Numbered from the stretch's first letter, positions 15,944-24,996 are shown. The stretch: DNA of 64,000 bases from an uncultured Chitinophaga sp. (GCF_946479755.1 NZ_CAMLHC010000038.1:1-64000), one strand, 5' to 3'. The notes: generated from the sequence alone by a model not told the origin. Numbers and translations are program-made.

Positions 15944-17068
15944 TTAGTAATTGATCACCTGCTCTTCGATAGCGGCCGGCAATTCGCGGAACTGGTACAG
16001 CTGCGTGCGCAATTGCGGTTCAAAACCGGCTTCACGGATAGCGTCCTGCATGGTGCGGTAAGTGAAGCGGTGCGGTGCTCCGGCAGCGCTCACCACGTTT
16101 TCTTCGATCATAATAGAGCCGAAATCGTTCGCGCCGGCATGGAGGCACAGCTGCGCTACCTGTTTGCCGACAGTGAGCCAGGATGCCTGTATGTTTTTAA
16201 CATTGGGCAGCATAATACGGCTCATCGCGATCATGCGGATATATTCTTCGGCGGTGGTCATGTTATGTACGCCGCGGATCTTGGCCAGCAGCGTGTCCAC
16301 ATCCTGGAACGTCCAGGGGATGAAGGCGGTGAAGCCGTAGTGCCCTTCGGGCTTTTCGCTCTGCACCTGGCGGATGTCTACCAGGTGTTCGAAGCGTTCC
16401 ATCACCGTTTCCACGTGACCGAACATCATAGTGGCAGAGGAGGCAATATTGAGCTTATGCGCGGCCCGCATCACATCCAGCCATTCCTGTGCACCGCATT
16501 TGCCTTTGGAGATCAGCCGGCGTACACGGTCGTTCAGAATTTCCGCACCGGCGCCGGGAAGGCTGTCCATGCCCGCTTCCTGCAGCGCGCGCAGCACTTC
16601 GATATGCGTGCTTTTCTCCAGTTTGGTGATGTGCGCCACTTCCGGGGGGCCCAGTGTATGCAAACGCAGGGTAGGGTACAGCTTCTTCAGTTCCCTGAAC
16701 AGGTTGGTATAGAAGCTCAGCCCCAGCTCCGGGTGGTGCCCGCCCTGTAACAACAGCTGATCGCCGCCGTATTTCAGGGTCTCGTCTATCTTGCGTTTGT
16801 ATTCCTCTATGTCGGTAATATAGGCTTCGGCGTGGCCGGGTATGCGGTAAAAGTTGCAAAACTTACAGTTGGCCGTGCACACGTTCGTCGTGTTCACATT
16901 TCTGTCTATCTGCCAGGTCACCTTCCCATGCGGCACCTGCTGCTTACGTAACTCGTTGGCAATGTGCATCAGTTCTGCCAGCGGTGCATTTTCAAACATG
17001 TACACCCCTTCTTCTGCTGTCAGAAACTCAAACTGCTGCGCCTTTTGATATAAATCCTGAAGTACCAT
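15944..17068 (-). CDS. mqnC: Cyclic dehypoxanthinyl futalosine synthase
   Basis: A 374-residue radical SAM enzyme of the futalosine route to menaquinone, which cyclises dehypoxanthine futalosine in the cytoplasm. The radical SAM cluster motif CxxxCxxC is C64, C68 and C71 (NVCTANCKFCNFYR). Family-typical stretches are GGDQLLLQGGHHPEL, GAGAEILNDRVRR, MMFGHVETVMERFEHL and GFTAFIPWTFQ, which separate MqnC from MqnE and CofH. No other menaquinone gene is adjacent. A TAnnTTTG box is present 30 nt upstream. Confidence 0.88.
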   Translation of the reverse strand: MVLQDLYQKAQQFEFLTAEEGVYMFENAPLAELMHIANELRKQQVPHGKVTWQIDRNVNTTNVCTANCKFCNFYRIPGHAEAYITDIEEYKRKIDETLKYGGDQLLLQGGHHPELGLSFYTNLFRELKKLYPTLRLHTLGPPEVAHITKLEKSTHIEVLRALQEAGMDSLPGAGAEILNDRVRRLISKGKCGAQEWLDVMRAAHKLNIASSATMMFGHVETVMERFEHLVDIRQVQSEKPEGHYGFTAFIPWTFQDVDTLLAKIRGVHNMTTAEEYIRMIAMSRIMLPNVKNIQASWLTVGKQVAQLCLHAGANDFGSIMIEENVVSAAGAPHRFTYRTMQDAIREAGFEPQLRTQLYQFRELPAAIEEQVINY

Positions 17069-17098
17069 ATGCTATTTTCTAATCGCTGAATAACCCGA

Positions 17099-17106
17099 CA
17101 AAGGTA
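17099..17106 (-). promoter_or_regulatory. -7 box of mqnC
   Basis: The minus strand reads TACCTTTG, 30 nt before the mqnC ATG at 17068. Confidence 0.55.
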
Positions 17107-17199
17107 GTATATCGCACATTAACAGCGGGTAATAAAAATATTTTATATGTAGCGTATTAAACATTAAATTTAGGCAAATGATCCCCTTGCATCATCTGT

Positions 17200-18432
17200 A
17201 TGCCTAAACCAAATCTGTTACTTGCCGCGTTGCTCGCCCTGGCAGCCATAGCCGGTCTTTATCAACCAGTATCTGCCGGAAATGCCATCCAGGAGAAGGA
17301 TACCACACAGCCATCTGTGTTCATCACCCGCTTTAAATTCAAGCAATACTACGGAGGCGTGGTGGTTATTTCGGCCACGCTGGACAACATCCCCGACACG
17401 CTTCAGTTTATTCTTGACACGGGCAGCGCCGGCATCTCGCTGGATACCGCTACCTGCGTGAGACTGGGCATTCCACTAACGCCTACCGACAAGGTGGTGA
17501 AAGGACTCGGCGCCGCCAAAACCGTCTCCTTCGCTATGGGCCATTCCCTGAAGCTACCAGGGCTGACAGTAGACAGCCTTAACTTCCATGTCAATGATTA
17601 TGAGCTGATTAGCCAGGTATATGGTATACAGGTGGATGGTATCATCGGCTACAGTTTCCTGAGCCGCTATATCGTAACGGTAGACTATGATACGGAAGAG
17701 ATCATTGTCAACAGCAAAGGCCGCTACAGCTATCCCAGAGGCGGGCAGCTCCTGCGCCCTTCGCTTACCCAGATACCATTGATTACCGCGCCACTGCGCA
17801 ATGAGCGGAAAACAGTCACCAACCGCTATTACTTTGATACCGGCGCCGGTATGTGCCTGCTGCTCTCCACCCAGTTTGTGAAAGACAGCGCGCTCATCAC
17901 CAGGCAGCGCAGGGCCCGGAAAATCATCCAGACGGAAGCCCAGGGCCTGGGCGGCAAAATGCAGATGTCACTCACTACCGTGCAGGAGTTCCGTATCGGC
18001 AACTACTCCTTCCGGAATGTGCCTACCTATATCTTCGACGACCGGACCAACATCACGGCCTATCCGTTCCTCGGCGGCATGATCGGCAACGACCTGCTGC
18101 GCCGCTTCAACATTACGCTCAACTACAGCAAAAAAGAAATATACCTGATGCCCAATACCCACTATAAAGACATGTTCGACTACTCCTATACCGGCCTTAT
18201 CATCTACCTGATCGACGGCCGGGTGGAAGTAACGGACATCATCAAAGGGTCTCCGGCCGAAAAAGCCGGTATCCACAAGGGCGATATCATCATGGCTGTC
18301 AACAACAATCTCGGCTCCAACCTCCAGGTGTTCCGCGAACTGCTCAAAAATGTAGGCACCAAGGCCACCCTTTTGATCGCAAGAGATAATGAGCTGTTAA
18401 TTAAAAAGTTGCCAATAAAAAGCATTCTTTAA
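17200..18432 (+). CDS. Secreted aspartyl protease with PDZ domain
   Basis: A 410-residue exported retropepsin-like protein. A signal peptide covers about residues 1-26. Two protease lobes follow, each with a catalytic triplet: DTGSAG at D73 and DTGAGM at D213; each lobe also has the hydrophobic-Gly segment (VDGIIGYSFL; FLGGMIGNDLL). A PDZ domain occupies about 330-405 (VTDIIKGSPAEKAGIHKGDIIMAVN). It probably works in the periplasm on an unknown protein. The related protease gene follows after 13 bp, so the two are likely one operon. Possibly derived by duplication, since the two proteins share the aspartyl protease fold. Confidence 0.85.
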   Translation: MPKPNLLLAALLALAAIAGLYQPVSAGNAIQEKDTTQPSVFITRFKFKQYYGGVVVISATLDNIPDTLQFILDTGSAGISLDTATCVRLGIPLTPTDKVVKGLGAAKTVSFAMGHSLKLPGLTVDSLNFHVNDYELISQVYGIQVDGIIGYSFLSRYIVTVDYDTEEIIVNSKGRYSYPRGGQLLRPSLTQIPLITAPLRNERKTVTNRYYFDTGAGMCLLLSTQFVKDSALITRQRRARKIIQTEAQGLGGKMQMSLTTVQEFRIGNYSFRNVPTYIFDDRTNITAYPFLGGMIGNDLLRRFNITLNYSKKEIYLMPNTHYKDMFDYSYTGLIIYLIDGRVEVTDIIKGSPAEKAGIHKGDIIMAVNNNLGSNLQVFRELLKNVGTKATLLIARDNELLIKKLPIKSIL

Positions 18433-18445
18433 CGTTATTTGCAGC

Positions 18446-19360
18446 ATGTGGCGTACCCTGGTGATTGTAATATGCTTATGCTGTGATTTATTCCTGCCTG
18501 CTTTCGCACAACGAAAAAACGCTGCCACCGCAGCGGCAGACAACAGCAAACCGTTGGCTGTAATCCCCTTCCGCATGGTCGGCAAACATGTGGTGATACC
18601 GGTCATCCTCTCCGGTAGCACAGACACCCTGCGTTTTGTTTTTGACTCCGGCGCCGAAGTCACCGTACTCCATAAACGCATCGCCGAAAAAATGCGGATC
18701 AACAGCGGCCGCCAGGCCTTTATGAGCGGCACCAACAACGCCATGGTGAAAACACCCGTGGTAACCATCAATGCGCTGTACCTGAACGAATTACGCCTTC
18801 CTTACGTCAACGCCTATCTCGAAAACCTCGATAACCTCGGCGATATCGACGGCGTCATCGGCGTAGCCCTCATGAAACTGTATATCGTGAAAATCGACTA
18901 CCGGCAACAGCAACTGGTGCTGTACCGTAACGGTAAAACGCCCATCGGCAATACCGGGCGGCAGCTGCATTTCCAGCTTAATTACTCCACGCCGGTGATA
19001 GACGCCGCCATCACCATGCCCGACGGCCGGTACCTTCCCGGGCATTATCACATCACTACCGGCGGCGATTACGGCATCCTGTTCAACTGGCCCTACGTAG
19101 ACTCCAACCGTATCAACAGTCTCCCTACGATCAATACCGACAGGGTGCAGGATATGGTCAGGATACTGTATTATATCAACAGCAACATCCCCTCACTGCA
19201 GCTGGGCGGCAAAACAATGGCCAACGTGCCCGTCAGCTACTGTAAAGACATCAACGACGTGGGCGTGTTCACCCAAATCGCAGGTGCTATCGGTTATGAA
19301 GTATGGAAACAATTTACTGTCACCATCAACTACGGAAAGAAGGAACTGTACCTGGAATGA
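18446..19360 (+). CDS. Retropepsin-like protease, second catalytic site lost
   Basis: A 304-residue exported protein (signal peptide to about residue 21, PAFAQ). The first lobe has a catalytic DSGAEV at D67 and the flap/gate segment DIDGVIGVALM (about 133-143). In the second lobe the expected DTG is replaced by TTG in YHITTGGDYGIL (204-206), so a bilobal active site could not form within one chain; it may act as a homodimer, pair with its neighbour, or only bind peptides. No PDZ domain. It ends in VTINYGKKELYLE, the strand that also follows the lobe in the upstream protein. Confidence 0.8.
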   Translation: MWRTLVIVICLCCDLFLPAFAQRKNAATAAADNSKPLAVIPFRMVGKHVVIPVILSGSTDTLRFVFDSGAEVTVLHKRIAEKMRINSGRQAFMSGTNNAMVKTPVVTINALYLNELRLPYVNAYLENLDNLGDIDGVIGVALMKLYIVKIDYRQQQLVLYRNGKTPIGNTGRQLHFQLNYSTPVIDAAITMPDGRYLPGHYHITTGGDYGILFNWPYVDSNRINSLPTINTDRVQDMVRILYYINSNIPSLQLGGKTMANVPVSYCKDINDVGVFTQIAGAIGYEVWKQFTVTINYGKKELYLE

Positions 19361-19496
19361 GCGCTGCCACTGCATTACAGCCTGTATATCTCCCCAAAAT
19401 CCATCCTGATAACAGAAAACCCACTCCCTAATTCTTAATTCCTAATACGTAATTAGTCCTTTTACCCTATTTTTACTCTTATACGAATATTACATT

Positions 19497-20741
19497 ATGA
19501 TTCATTATAATAAATTTACATTAGCTAATGGGTTGCGGGTAGTGGTACATGAAGACCATACTACGCCCATGGCTGTATTAAACGTACTGTACGACGTAGG
19601 CGCCAGAGACGAGAATCCTCAGCAGACCGGTTTTGCCCACTTATTTGAACACCTCATGTTTGGAGGGTCGGTGAACATCCCGGAATATGACGAGCCGCTG
19701 CAGATGGCAGGAGGGGAGAACAACGCCTATACCACCAGCGACCTCACCAACTACTACATACAGCTGCCTGCGGAAAACATCGAAACCGCATTCTGGCTGG
19801 AGAGCGACCGGATGCTGTCACTCGCCTTCAGTGAAAAAAGCCTGGACGTACAGCGCAAAGTAGTGTCAGAAGAGTTTAAGGAGCATTATATCAACAAACC
19901 TTACGGCGACGTATGGCATAAAATGCGGGAGCTGGCCTACAGCACGCACCCCTACCGCTGGATGACCATCGGTAAAGAACTGTCGCATATCGAAAATGCG
20001 CAGCTGGAAGATGTAAAAGCCTTCTTCTTTAAGTTTTACCGCCCGGTAAACGCCATCCTCTCCGTAGCCGGCAATGTGACCGTGGAACAGGTGAAAACGC
20101 TGGCCGAAAAATGGTTCGGCGACATCCCTTCCGGAGAAAAATACACCCGCAACCTGCCGGTAGAACCACCGCAGGACGCATCGCACAAACTGGAAGTGAA
20201 AGCCAATGTACCGCTGGACGCATTGTACAAATGCTACCATATGTACCCCCGCTCAGACAAACGGTACTACGCAGCCGACCTGATCTCCGATATCCTCGGC
20301 GGCGGCAGCTCTTCCCGCCTGCACCAGGTACTGGTAAAAGAGAAAAAACTCTTCAGTAATATCGACTGCTATCATTTCGGCAGCCTCGACGCCGGTTTGC
20401 TCACCATCGAAGGGAAACTGGTAAAAGGCGTGAAAATGAAAGACGCCGAGAAAGCCATACAAACAGAACTGGAAAAATTACAGGGCGAAGTCATTGCAGC
20501 GCGCGAATTGCAGAAAGTGAAAAACCGCGTGGAAAGCCTGCTCGCCTTCGAAGACATGAGCCTGCTCAACAGGGCCAACAACCTGGCTTTTTATGAGCTC
20601 CTCGGCGATGCCGGCCTGATGAACAAAGAATTTGAAAATTATGAAGTGGTGACAGCCGAAGATATTCACCGGGAAGCGCAGCTGCTCTTCGATGAAAAAA
20701 ATGCCAACACCATTTACTATTACGCCGAAAACCAGGGATAA
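19497..20741 (+). CDS. M16 family zinc protease, catalytic subunit
   Basis: A 414-residue M16B (pitrilysin/processing peptidase-like) protease. The inverted zinc motif HxxEH is present at H48, E51 and H52 (HLFEHLMF), with a downstream EEFKEH region supplying the third ligand. The second half has the inactive M16_C domain. No signal peptide is visible, so it probably acts in the cytoplasm or is carried out by an unclear route. It forms a pair with the following gene (36-bp gap), whose product lacks the zinc site; such active/inactive heterodimers are common in bacteria. Confidence 0.9.
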   Translation: MIHYNKFTLANGLRVVVHEDHTTPMAVLNVLYDVGARDENPQQTGFAHLFEHLMFGGSVNIPEYDEPLQMAGGENNAYTTSDLTNYYIQLPAENIETAFWLESDRMLSLAFSEKSLDVQRKVVSEEFKEHYINKPYGDVWHKMRELAYSTHPYRWMTIGKELSHIENAQLEDVKAFFFKFYRPVNAILSVAGNVTVEQVKTLAEKWFGDIPSGEKYTRNLPVEPPQDASHKLEVKANVPLDALYKCYHMYPRSDKRYYAADLISDILGGGSSSRLHQVLVKEKKLFSNIDCYHFGSLDAGLLTIEGKLVKGVKMKDAEKAIQTELEKLQGEVIAARELQKVKNRVESLLAFEDMSLLNRANNLAFYELLGDAGLMNKEFENYEVVTAEDIHREAQLLFDEKNANTIYYYAENQG

Positions 20742-20777
20742 TCAACCTCTTTGTCACACGGTATAAATGAGCTATTT

Positions 20778-22058
20778 ATGAACAGAACGATTCCTCCTCC
20801 CATTAAAGACGCTGTGGAGTTTGATATAAAGCTGAAGCCATACGAGAAATTCACGTTGGACAATGGTATTCCTGTTTACGTGATCAAATCGGAAGAACAG
20901 GACACACTCCAGCTGGAGCTCATATTTCCGGCCGGATCATGGTACGAAAGCGAAAGCCTGGAAGCCACCGCGACCAACTTTCTCATGAAGAACGGGACCA
21001 GCAAACGGACCGCACTGGAGATCAACGAGGCCATCGATTATCATGGCGCGTATCTCAACCGGAACGCCTATCATGAAAACGCCACCTTCACCCTGCACTG
21101 CCTTACCAAACATACCGAGGTGCTGCTGCCGGTGTTGCAGGACGTGATCCTCGATCCCATATTTCCCGAAGAAGAGCTGCAGCTCTACAAACAAAACCAG
21201 AAACAGAAGCTGGCTGTCAATCTCCAGAAATGTGATTTTGTGGCCAACCGCTTTATCGATAAATACCTCTTTGGCGAGTTCCATCCCTATGGCCGCGTGA
21301 GCAGCATGATGGCCTATGATGCTTTACAGACGGAAACGCTGCGCGCTTACTATCAAAAGCACTATACGTACAACAACTGCCGCATTTTTGTGGCTGGCAA
21401 CATGCCCGCTAACATGCTGGAGCTGCTGAATAAACATTTCGGCAGCACCCGGTGGAACGGCGAAACCAGCCTTACCAGGCTGGACCTTCCCGTACAGCCC
21501 GCAGAGGAAAAGAAATTCCGCATCTTCAACGATGAAAACGGGGTACAGGGCGCTATCCGTATCGCCCGGCCTTTTCCGAACCGGTACCATCCCGACTTCC
21601 CTAAAATGCTGGTGCTCAACACCATCCTGGGTGGATATTTCGGCTCCCGGCTGATGAGCAATATCCGGGAAGAAAAAGGATATACCTACGGTATCTATTC
21701 CCAGCTGTACAACTTCCGGCAGGTGAGCGCCATTAACATCCAGACCGAAGCCGGGCGGGACGTGTGCGAAGCCACCATCGAAGAGGTGTACAAAGAGCTG
21801 CAACGCCTGCAGAACGAGGCCGTGCCGCAGGAAGAGCTGGACCTGGTACGCAACTATATGATCGGTTCCATCCTCGGCGACCTGGACGGCGCCTTCCAGC
21901 TGATACAACGCTGGAAAAACCTGATCCTCAACGACCTGGACGAAAACTATTTTTACAACAATATTCAGACGATCAAGAGCATCACTGCAGAAGAATTACA
22001 GCATCTCGCCAAACAATACCTCACACCCGGCGATTTCTATGAACTGGTGGTGATCTGA
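20778..22058 (+). CDS. M16 family protease, non-catalytic partner
   Basis: A 426-residue M16-fold protein without the HxxEH zinc site: the corresponding helix reads SLEATATNFLMKNGTSK. It retains the substrate-binding R/Y pair region typical of the partner subunit (YFGSRLMSNIREEKGYTYGI). It most likely forms the closed chamber with the catalytic subunit encoded upstream. The ATG at 20778 is preferred over a TTG at 20751. The downstream methyltransferase begins 10 nt after its stop. Confidence 0.9.
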   Translation: MNRTIPPPIKDAVEFDIKLKPYEKFTLDNGIPVYVIKSEEQDTLQLELIFPAGSWYESESLEATATNFLMKNGTSKRTALEINEAIDYHGAYLNRNAYHENATFTLHCLTKHTEVLLPVLQDVILDPIFPEEELQLYKQNQKQKLAVNLQKCDFVANRFIDKYLFGEFHPYGRVSSMMAYDALQTETLRAYYQKHYTYNNCRIFVAGNMPANMLELLNKHFGSTRWNGETSLTRLDLPVQPAEEKKFRIFNDENGVQGAIRIARPFPNRYHPDFPKMLVLNTILGGYFGSRLMSNIREEKGYTYGIYSQLYNFRQVSAINIQTEAGRDVCEATIEEVYKELQRLQNEAVPQEELDLVRNYMIGSILGDLDGAFQLIQRWKNLILNDLDENYFYNNIQTIKSITAEELQHLAKQYLTPGDFYELVVI

Positions 22059-22068
22059 TGTGATAATC

Positions 22069-22878
22069 ATGCACGACGAACAACATTACCTGGCAGCCAA
22101 TAAAGCACTGTGGAACAAACGTGCAGCCGTGCACGTTAACTCTTCCTTTTATGACGTACCGGCTTTCCTGGAAGGACGTAATTCGCTTAACAGTATCGAA
22201 CTGGCATTGCTGGGCGATGTCCGGGGAAAACGTATCCTGCACCTGCAATGCCACTTCGGGCAGGATACGCTTTCACTGGCGCGCATGGGCGCCGAAGTAA
22301 CCGGGGTGGACCTCTCCGATGTGGCGATTAACCAGGCCAATGAACTGGCAACCCGGTTAAACCTTTCGGGGCAGGCGAAGTTCATCTGCTGCGATATTTA
22401 CAATCTTCCGGCACAACTGCAGGACAGCTTTGATATCGTGTTCACCTCTTATGGCACTATCGGCTGGCTGCCGGACCTGGACAAATGGGCCGGGGTGGTG
22501 CAGCATTTCCTGAAACCGGGCGGCGTTTTTGTCATGGCGGAGTTTCACCCGGTCGTGTGGATGTTTGACGATCAGTTCACCCGCGTGCAATATGATTATT
22601 TCAACACGGAAACGATCGTGGAGAACAATACCGATACCTATACCGATGCCGAAGCTGCTGCGGACGTAAAAGGCGTTTCCTATTCCTGGAACCATCCGTT
22701 GAGCGAAGTCATTGGCTCCCTGCTGACGCAAGGCCTGCAACTACAGGTATTGCAGGAGTTTGATTATTCTCCGTACAACTGTTTCCAGAATACCACAGGT
22801 GAAAACGGTCATTTCCAGATCAAAGGCATGGAAGGCAAGCTGCCCATGGTATACGCATTTACGTTCCTTAAACCTTAA
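22069..22878 (+). CDS. Class I SAM-dependent methyltransferase
   Basis: A 269-residue Rossmann-fold methyltransferase. The SAM-binding motif I is degenerate but clear (RILHLQCHFGQDTLSLARMG, about residues 53-72), followed by VTGVDLSDVAINQAN and the motif IV region FDIVFTSYGTIGWLPDL. Substrate unknown. It may start at a GTG at 22060 instead. It is probably part of the M16 operon and precedes the LprI-like gene by 3 bp. Confidence 0.85.
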   Translation: MHDEQHYLAANKALWNKRAAVHVNSSFYDVPAFLEGRNSLNSIELALLGDVRGKRILHLQCHFGQDTLSLARMGAEVTGVDLSDVAINQANELATRLNLSGQAKFICCDIYNLPAQLQDSFDIVFTSYGTIGWLPDLDKWAGVVQHFLKPGGVFVMAEFHPVVWMFDDQFTRVQYDYFNTETIVENNTDTYTDAEAAADVKGVSYSWNHPLSEVIGSLLTQGLQLQVLQEFDYSPYNCFQNTTGENGHFQIKGMEGKLPMVYAFTFLKP

Positions 22879-22881
22879 CAT

Positions 22882-23277
22882 ATGAAGTCACTTCTCATTA
22901 CATTGTTATTCGTGGCGGGCAGTCTCACCGGGATGGCCCAAACCCAGTCAGAGATGAACAAACAGGCCGGACAGGAATACAAGGAGGCCGATAAGAAGCT
23001 GAATACCATATACCAGGAGATTCTGAAAAAATACGCGGCCAACAAAACGTTTATTACCAATTTCCGGGAAGCACAGCGGCTGTGGGTACAATTGCGCGAC
23101 GCCCAGCTGAAAGCGATGTATCCTGAGTCCGCCAAAAATTACGGCAGCATGTTCCCGATGTGTAAAGCCAACTACCTCACTGAGCTGACCAATCAGCGTA
23201 CAGAAGCCATCCGGGTGTGGCTCAACGGCCTGCCTCCCGGAGAAACCTGCACCGGTTCTATCGGTGCTACGGAATAG
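22882..23277 (+). CDS. LprI/DUF1311-like secreted protein
   Basis: A 131-residue exported protein with signal peptide (cleavage near TGMAQ, residue 19) followed by a single LprI-N domain (DUF1311): the pattern EYKEADKKLNTIYQEILKKY, FREAQRLWVQLRDAQ, and a Cys near MFPMCKANY paired perhaps with that in GETCTG. LprI from Mycobacterium inhibits lysozyme, but most members are uncharacterised. Three bases separate it from the methyltransferase, so it is co-transcribed. Confidence 0.85.
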   Translation: MKSLLITLLFVAGSLTGMAQTQSEMNKQAGQEYKEADKKLNTIYQEILKKYAANKTFITNFREAQRLWVQLRDAQLKAMYPESAKNYGSMFPMCKANYLTELTNQRTEAIRVWLNGLPPGETCTGSIGATE

Positions 23278-23315
23278 CTAACATTCATATAATATAAAAT
23301 ACATATTATTTTTTG

Positions 23316-23323
23316 TATATTTG
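23316..23323 (+). promoter_or_regulatory. -7 box of second LprI-like gene
   Basis: TATATTTG, an exact TAnnTTTG, 18 nt before the ATG at 23342. It indicates separate transcription from the first LprI-like gene. Confidence 0.55.
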
Positions 23324-23341
23324 GCGTACAACACAGCGCCT

Positions 23342-23749
23342 ATGAGACTCCCTATCCTAATGCTGGCGGTATTTCTGTGTGGTGATGCCTATTGCCAGTC
23401 CCGCCAGACAGCACTGGACACACTCGAAAACCGATATCAGCGTTGCCTGTCAGCCGGCAGCAACAGTTATGGCTGCGCGCTTGTATACTACAAGCAGCTC
23501 GACAGCCTTCTTCACAGCACCTTACAGCGCCTTTACAGCCAGATCGACCCTAACAGGCTGCACTCCCTTCAGATAGAACAAGGGGCGTGGGAAGAGAAGA
23601 AAGATGCGTATTTCCGCAAGATAGACGAGCGGGTGGAGAAGATGCACAAAAGCACGATGAACGGGCTGGACGATGATATGATCTCTACAGACAACAAAGC
23701 GGCTTACGTGAAAGACCGTGTGACCGCCCTCCTGGATTTTGAAATTTAG
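23342..23749 (+). CDS. Second LprI-like secreted protein
   Basis: A 135-residue exported protein (signal peptide ending about AYCQ, residue 20) with a divergent LprI-like helical domain: DTLENRYQRCLSAGSNSYGC, VYYKQLDSLLHSTLQRLYSQ and IEQGAWEEKKDAYF. The two cysteines spaced as in RCLSAGSNSYGC differ from the first copy. It lacks strong identity to its neighbour apart from domain pattern, so the duplication is old. The start at 23342 fits the upstream promoter box better than a TTG at 23321. The C-terminal codons run into the intergenic hairpin. Confidence 0.75.
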   Translation: MRLPILMLAVFLCGDAYCQSRQTALDTLENRYQRCLSAGSNSYGCALVYYKQLDSLLHSTLQRLYSQIDPNRLHSLQIEQGAWEEKKDAYFRKIDERVEKMHKSTMNGLDDDMISTDNKAAYVKDRVTALLDFEI

Positions 23750-23751
23750 AA

Positions 23752-23805
23752 ATTTACGGATTTTGAGATTTCGGTATCCAACCCCAAATCTCAAAATCCG
23801 TAAAT
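23752..23805. repeat. Perfect 20-bp stem hairpin between convergent genes
   Basis: ATTTACGGATTTTGAGATTT at 23752-23771 is the exact reverse complement of 23786-23805; the loop is 14 nt. Weaker complementarity extends outward to about 23735 and 23822. It starts 2 nt after one stop codon and ends 19 nt before the other. Likely bidirectional terminator. Confidence 0.9.
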
Positions 23806-23824
23806 CAACAAATCCCTAAATGCG

Positions 23825-24964
23825 TTAAAGTCTTTCCTGGTGCCGCAGCCAGCGTTCCGGCATTTCATTATTGCTGGCCAGCAGGTAATCATTGTAGGCA
23901 CAGGGAACAAACTCCTGATCTGGGAGTTGCATCCACCACCTGCCGGTGCGTTTGCTTTTCAGGAAAACGGTTTCTATATCGGAAAAGGCTATATGAAATT
24001 CCCAGAAGGCGTCCCTGTCATCCAGCAGGGCTTCTTTGTTTTTAACGGAGCGGCCGTCCATAAAATACCACATCATTTGCGCAATCTGACGGGCCGTGAG
24101 TTGTTCCTTATCTTTTTCAGGCCGGTAGCCATAAATGCCGAAGGAAGACAGGCGACTGCTCATCCCTGCATAACGGGCCAGCGAGCAGGCTTCTTCACCG
24201 CTGAAGCCATTGGGGGAGAGGCTGTTGGCCGGTGCATCCGTATGCCGGATGATGTTGATGTCCAGGCTGAACAAATCCGAGTGGCGCAATACCGGTTCCG
24301 CTTCTTCCATATTCTCACGGATACGGCCTAAACGAAAACAGTCGAAACGCAGTTTATCCAGCGTCTCTAACATGCGCGGGTGTACGAAATAGCTCTGAAA
24401 GCCGAGGTGGTTGTAATGACGGAGATAATTGGGTTGTTCTGTGAGGATATCCATCAGGTATCTTTCACTGCGGTGGGCGGATTCTTCCTGCAGATCGATC
24501 AGGGCATCTGCCACGGTGGCCTCGATGATCAGCTGATGCGCTGCATATGCTTTGTATTGCGGATAGGTAAGGTCATGAGAGCCGCCCAGTATCAGTACGG
24601 TTTTGTTGGCCTGTATCAGTTCTCCCACCACTGTTTTCATGGCGGCGTAGGCATCAGCCAGGAAAGCGCCGGAGCGCAGGTTGCCCACGTCGGCCAGGCG
24701 GATATCGCGGTGCCAGTTGTAGAGCTTAAAGAACTCACGCCGGACGGCATCGGGGCCGCTGGTGCCGGTTTTACCACTGGCGCTGCCTCTTTCTTCTCCC
24801 ACACCAAGCAATACAATATCAGCAGCATCCAGGTCCGGATGATGCTCTTCCTCATAAGCGTCTATCACACCTCCGATCTGGAAGGCGTCATATTCCTGAT
24901 CATCGTTCAGAAAAGCTTTGGAAACAGGCTGCAAAAAATCCTGCAGGTGCAAAAAATCTGCCAT
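23825..24964 (-). CDS. Divergent arginase/formimidoylglutamase-family protein
   Basis: A 379-residue protein of the ureohydrolase fold (arginase, agmatinase, formimidoylglutamase). The family motif GGSHD is present at 127-131, but the second metal motif (DAHxD) is replaced by an EATVADALID segment near 148-157 and the third (SxDxDxxDP) reads SLDINIIRHTDAP from 233. Most of the manganese ligands are therefore changed. To my knowledge a Bacteroidota clade shares this pattern together with the C-terminal RWWMQLP and NEMPERW segments seen here, so it is a distinct subfamily and not a decaying gene. Catalytic activity is doubtful. The ATG at 24964 is used in place of a GTG one codon earlier. Confidence 0.8.
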   Translation of the reverse strand: MADFLHLQDFLQPVSKAFLNDDQEYDAFQIGGVIDAYEEEHHPDLDAADIVLLGVGEERGSASGKTGTSGPDAVRREFFKLYNWHRDIRLADVGNLRSGAFLADAYAAMKTVVGELIQANKTVLILGGSHDLTYPQYKAYAAHQLIIEATVADALIDLQEESAHRSERYLMDILTEQPNYLRHYNHLGFQSYFVHPRMLETLDKLRFDCFRLGRIRENMEEAEPVLRHSDLFSLDINIIRHTDAPANSLSPNGFSGEEACSLARYAGMSSRLSSFGIYGYRPEKDKEQLTARQIAQMMWYFMDGRSVKNKEALLDDRDAFWEFHIAFSDIETVFLKSKRTGRWWMQLPDQEFVPCAYNDYLLASNNEMPERWLRHQERL

Positions 24965-24988
24965 CACTTAGTTGGGTTTGTTTGACGG

Positions 24989-24996
24989 CAAACGTA
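24989..24996 (-). promoter_or_regulatory. -7 box of the arginase-family gene
   Basis: The minus strand reads TACGTTTG, an exact TAnnTTTG, 24 nt upstream of the ATG at 24964. Confidence 0.55.

Noticed and set aside
19425..19460. TAATTCTTAATTCC words before the M16 gene and similar ones at 33573-33605
   Set aside because: They resemble single arms of the hairpin family, but no partner arm is present, so they are not listed as elements.
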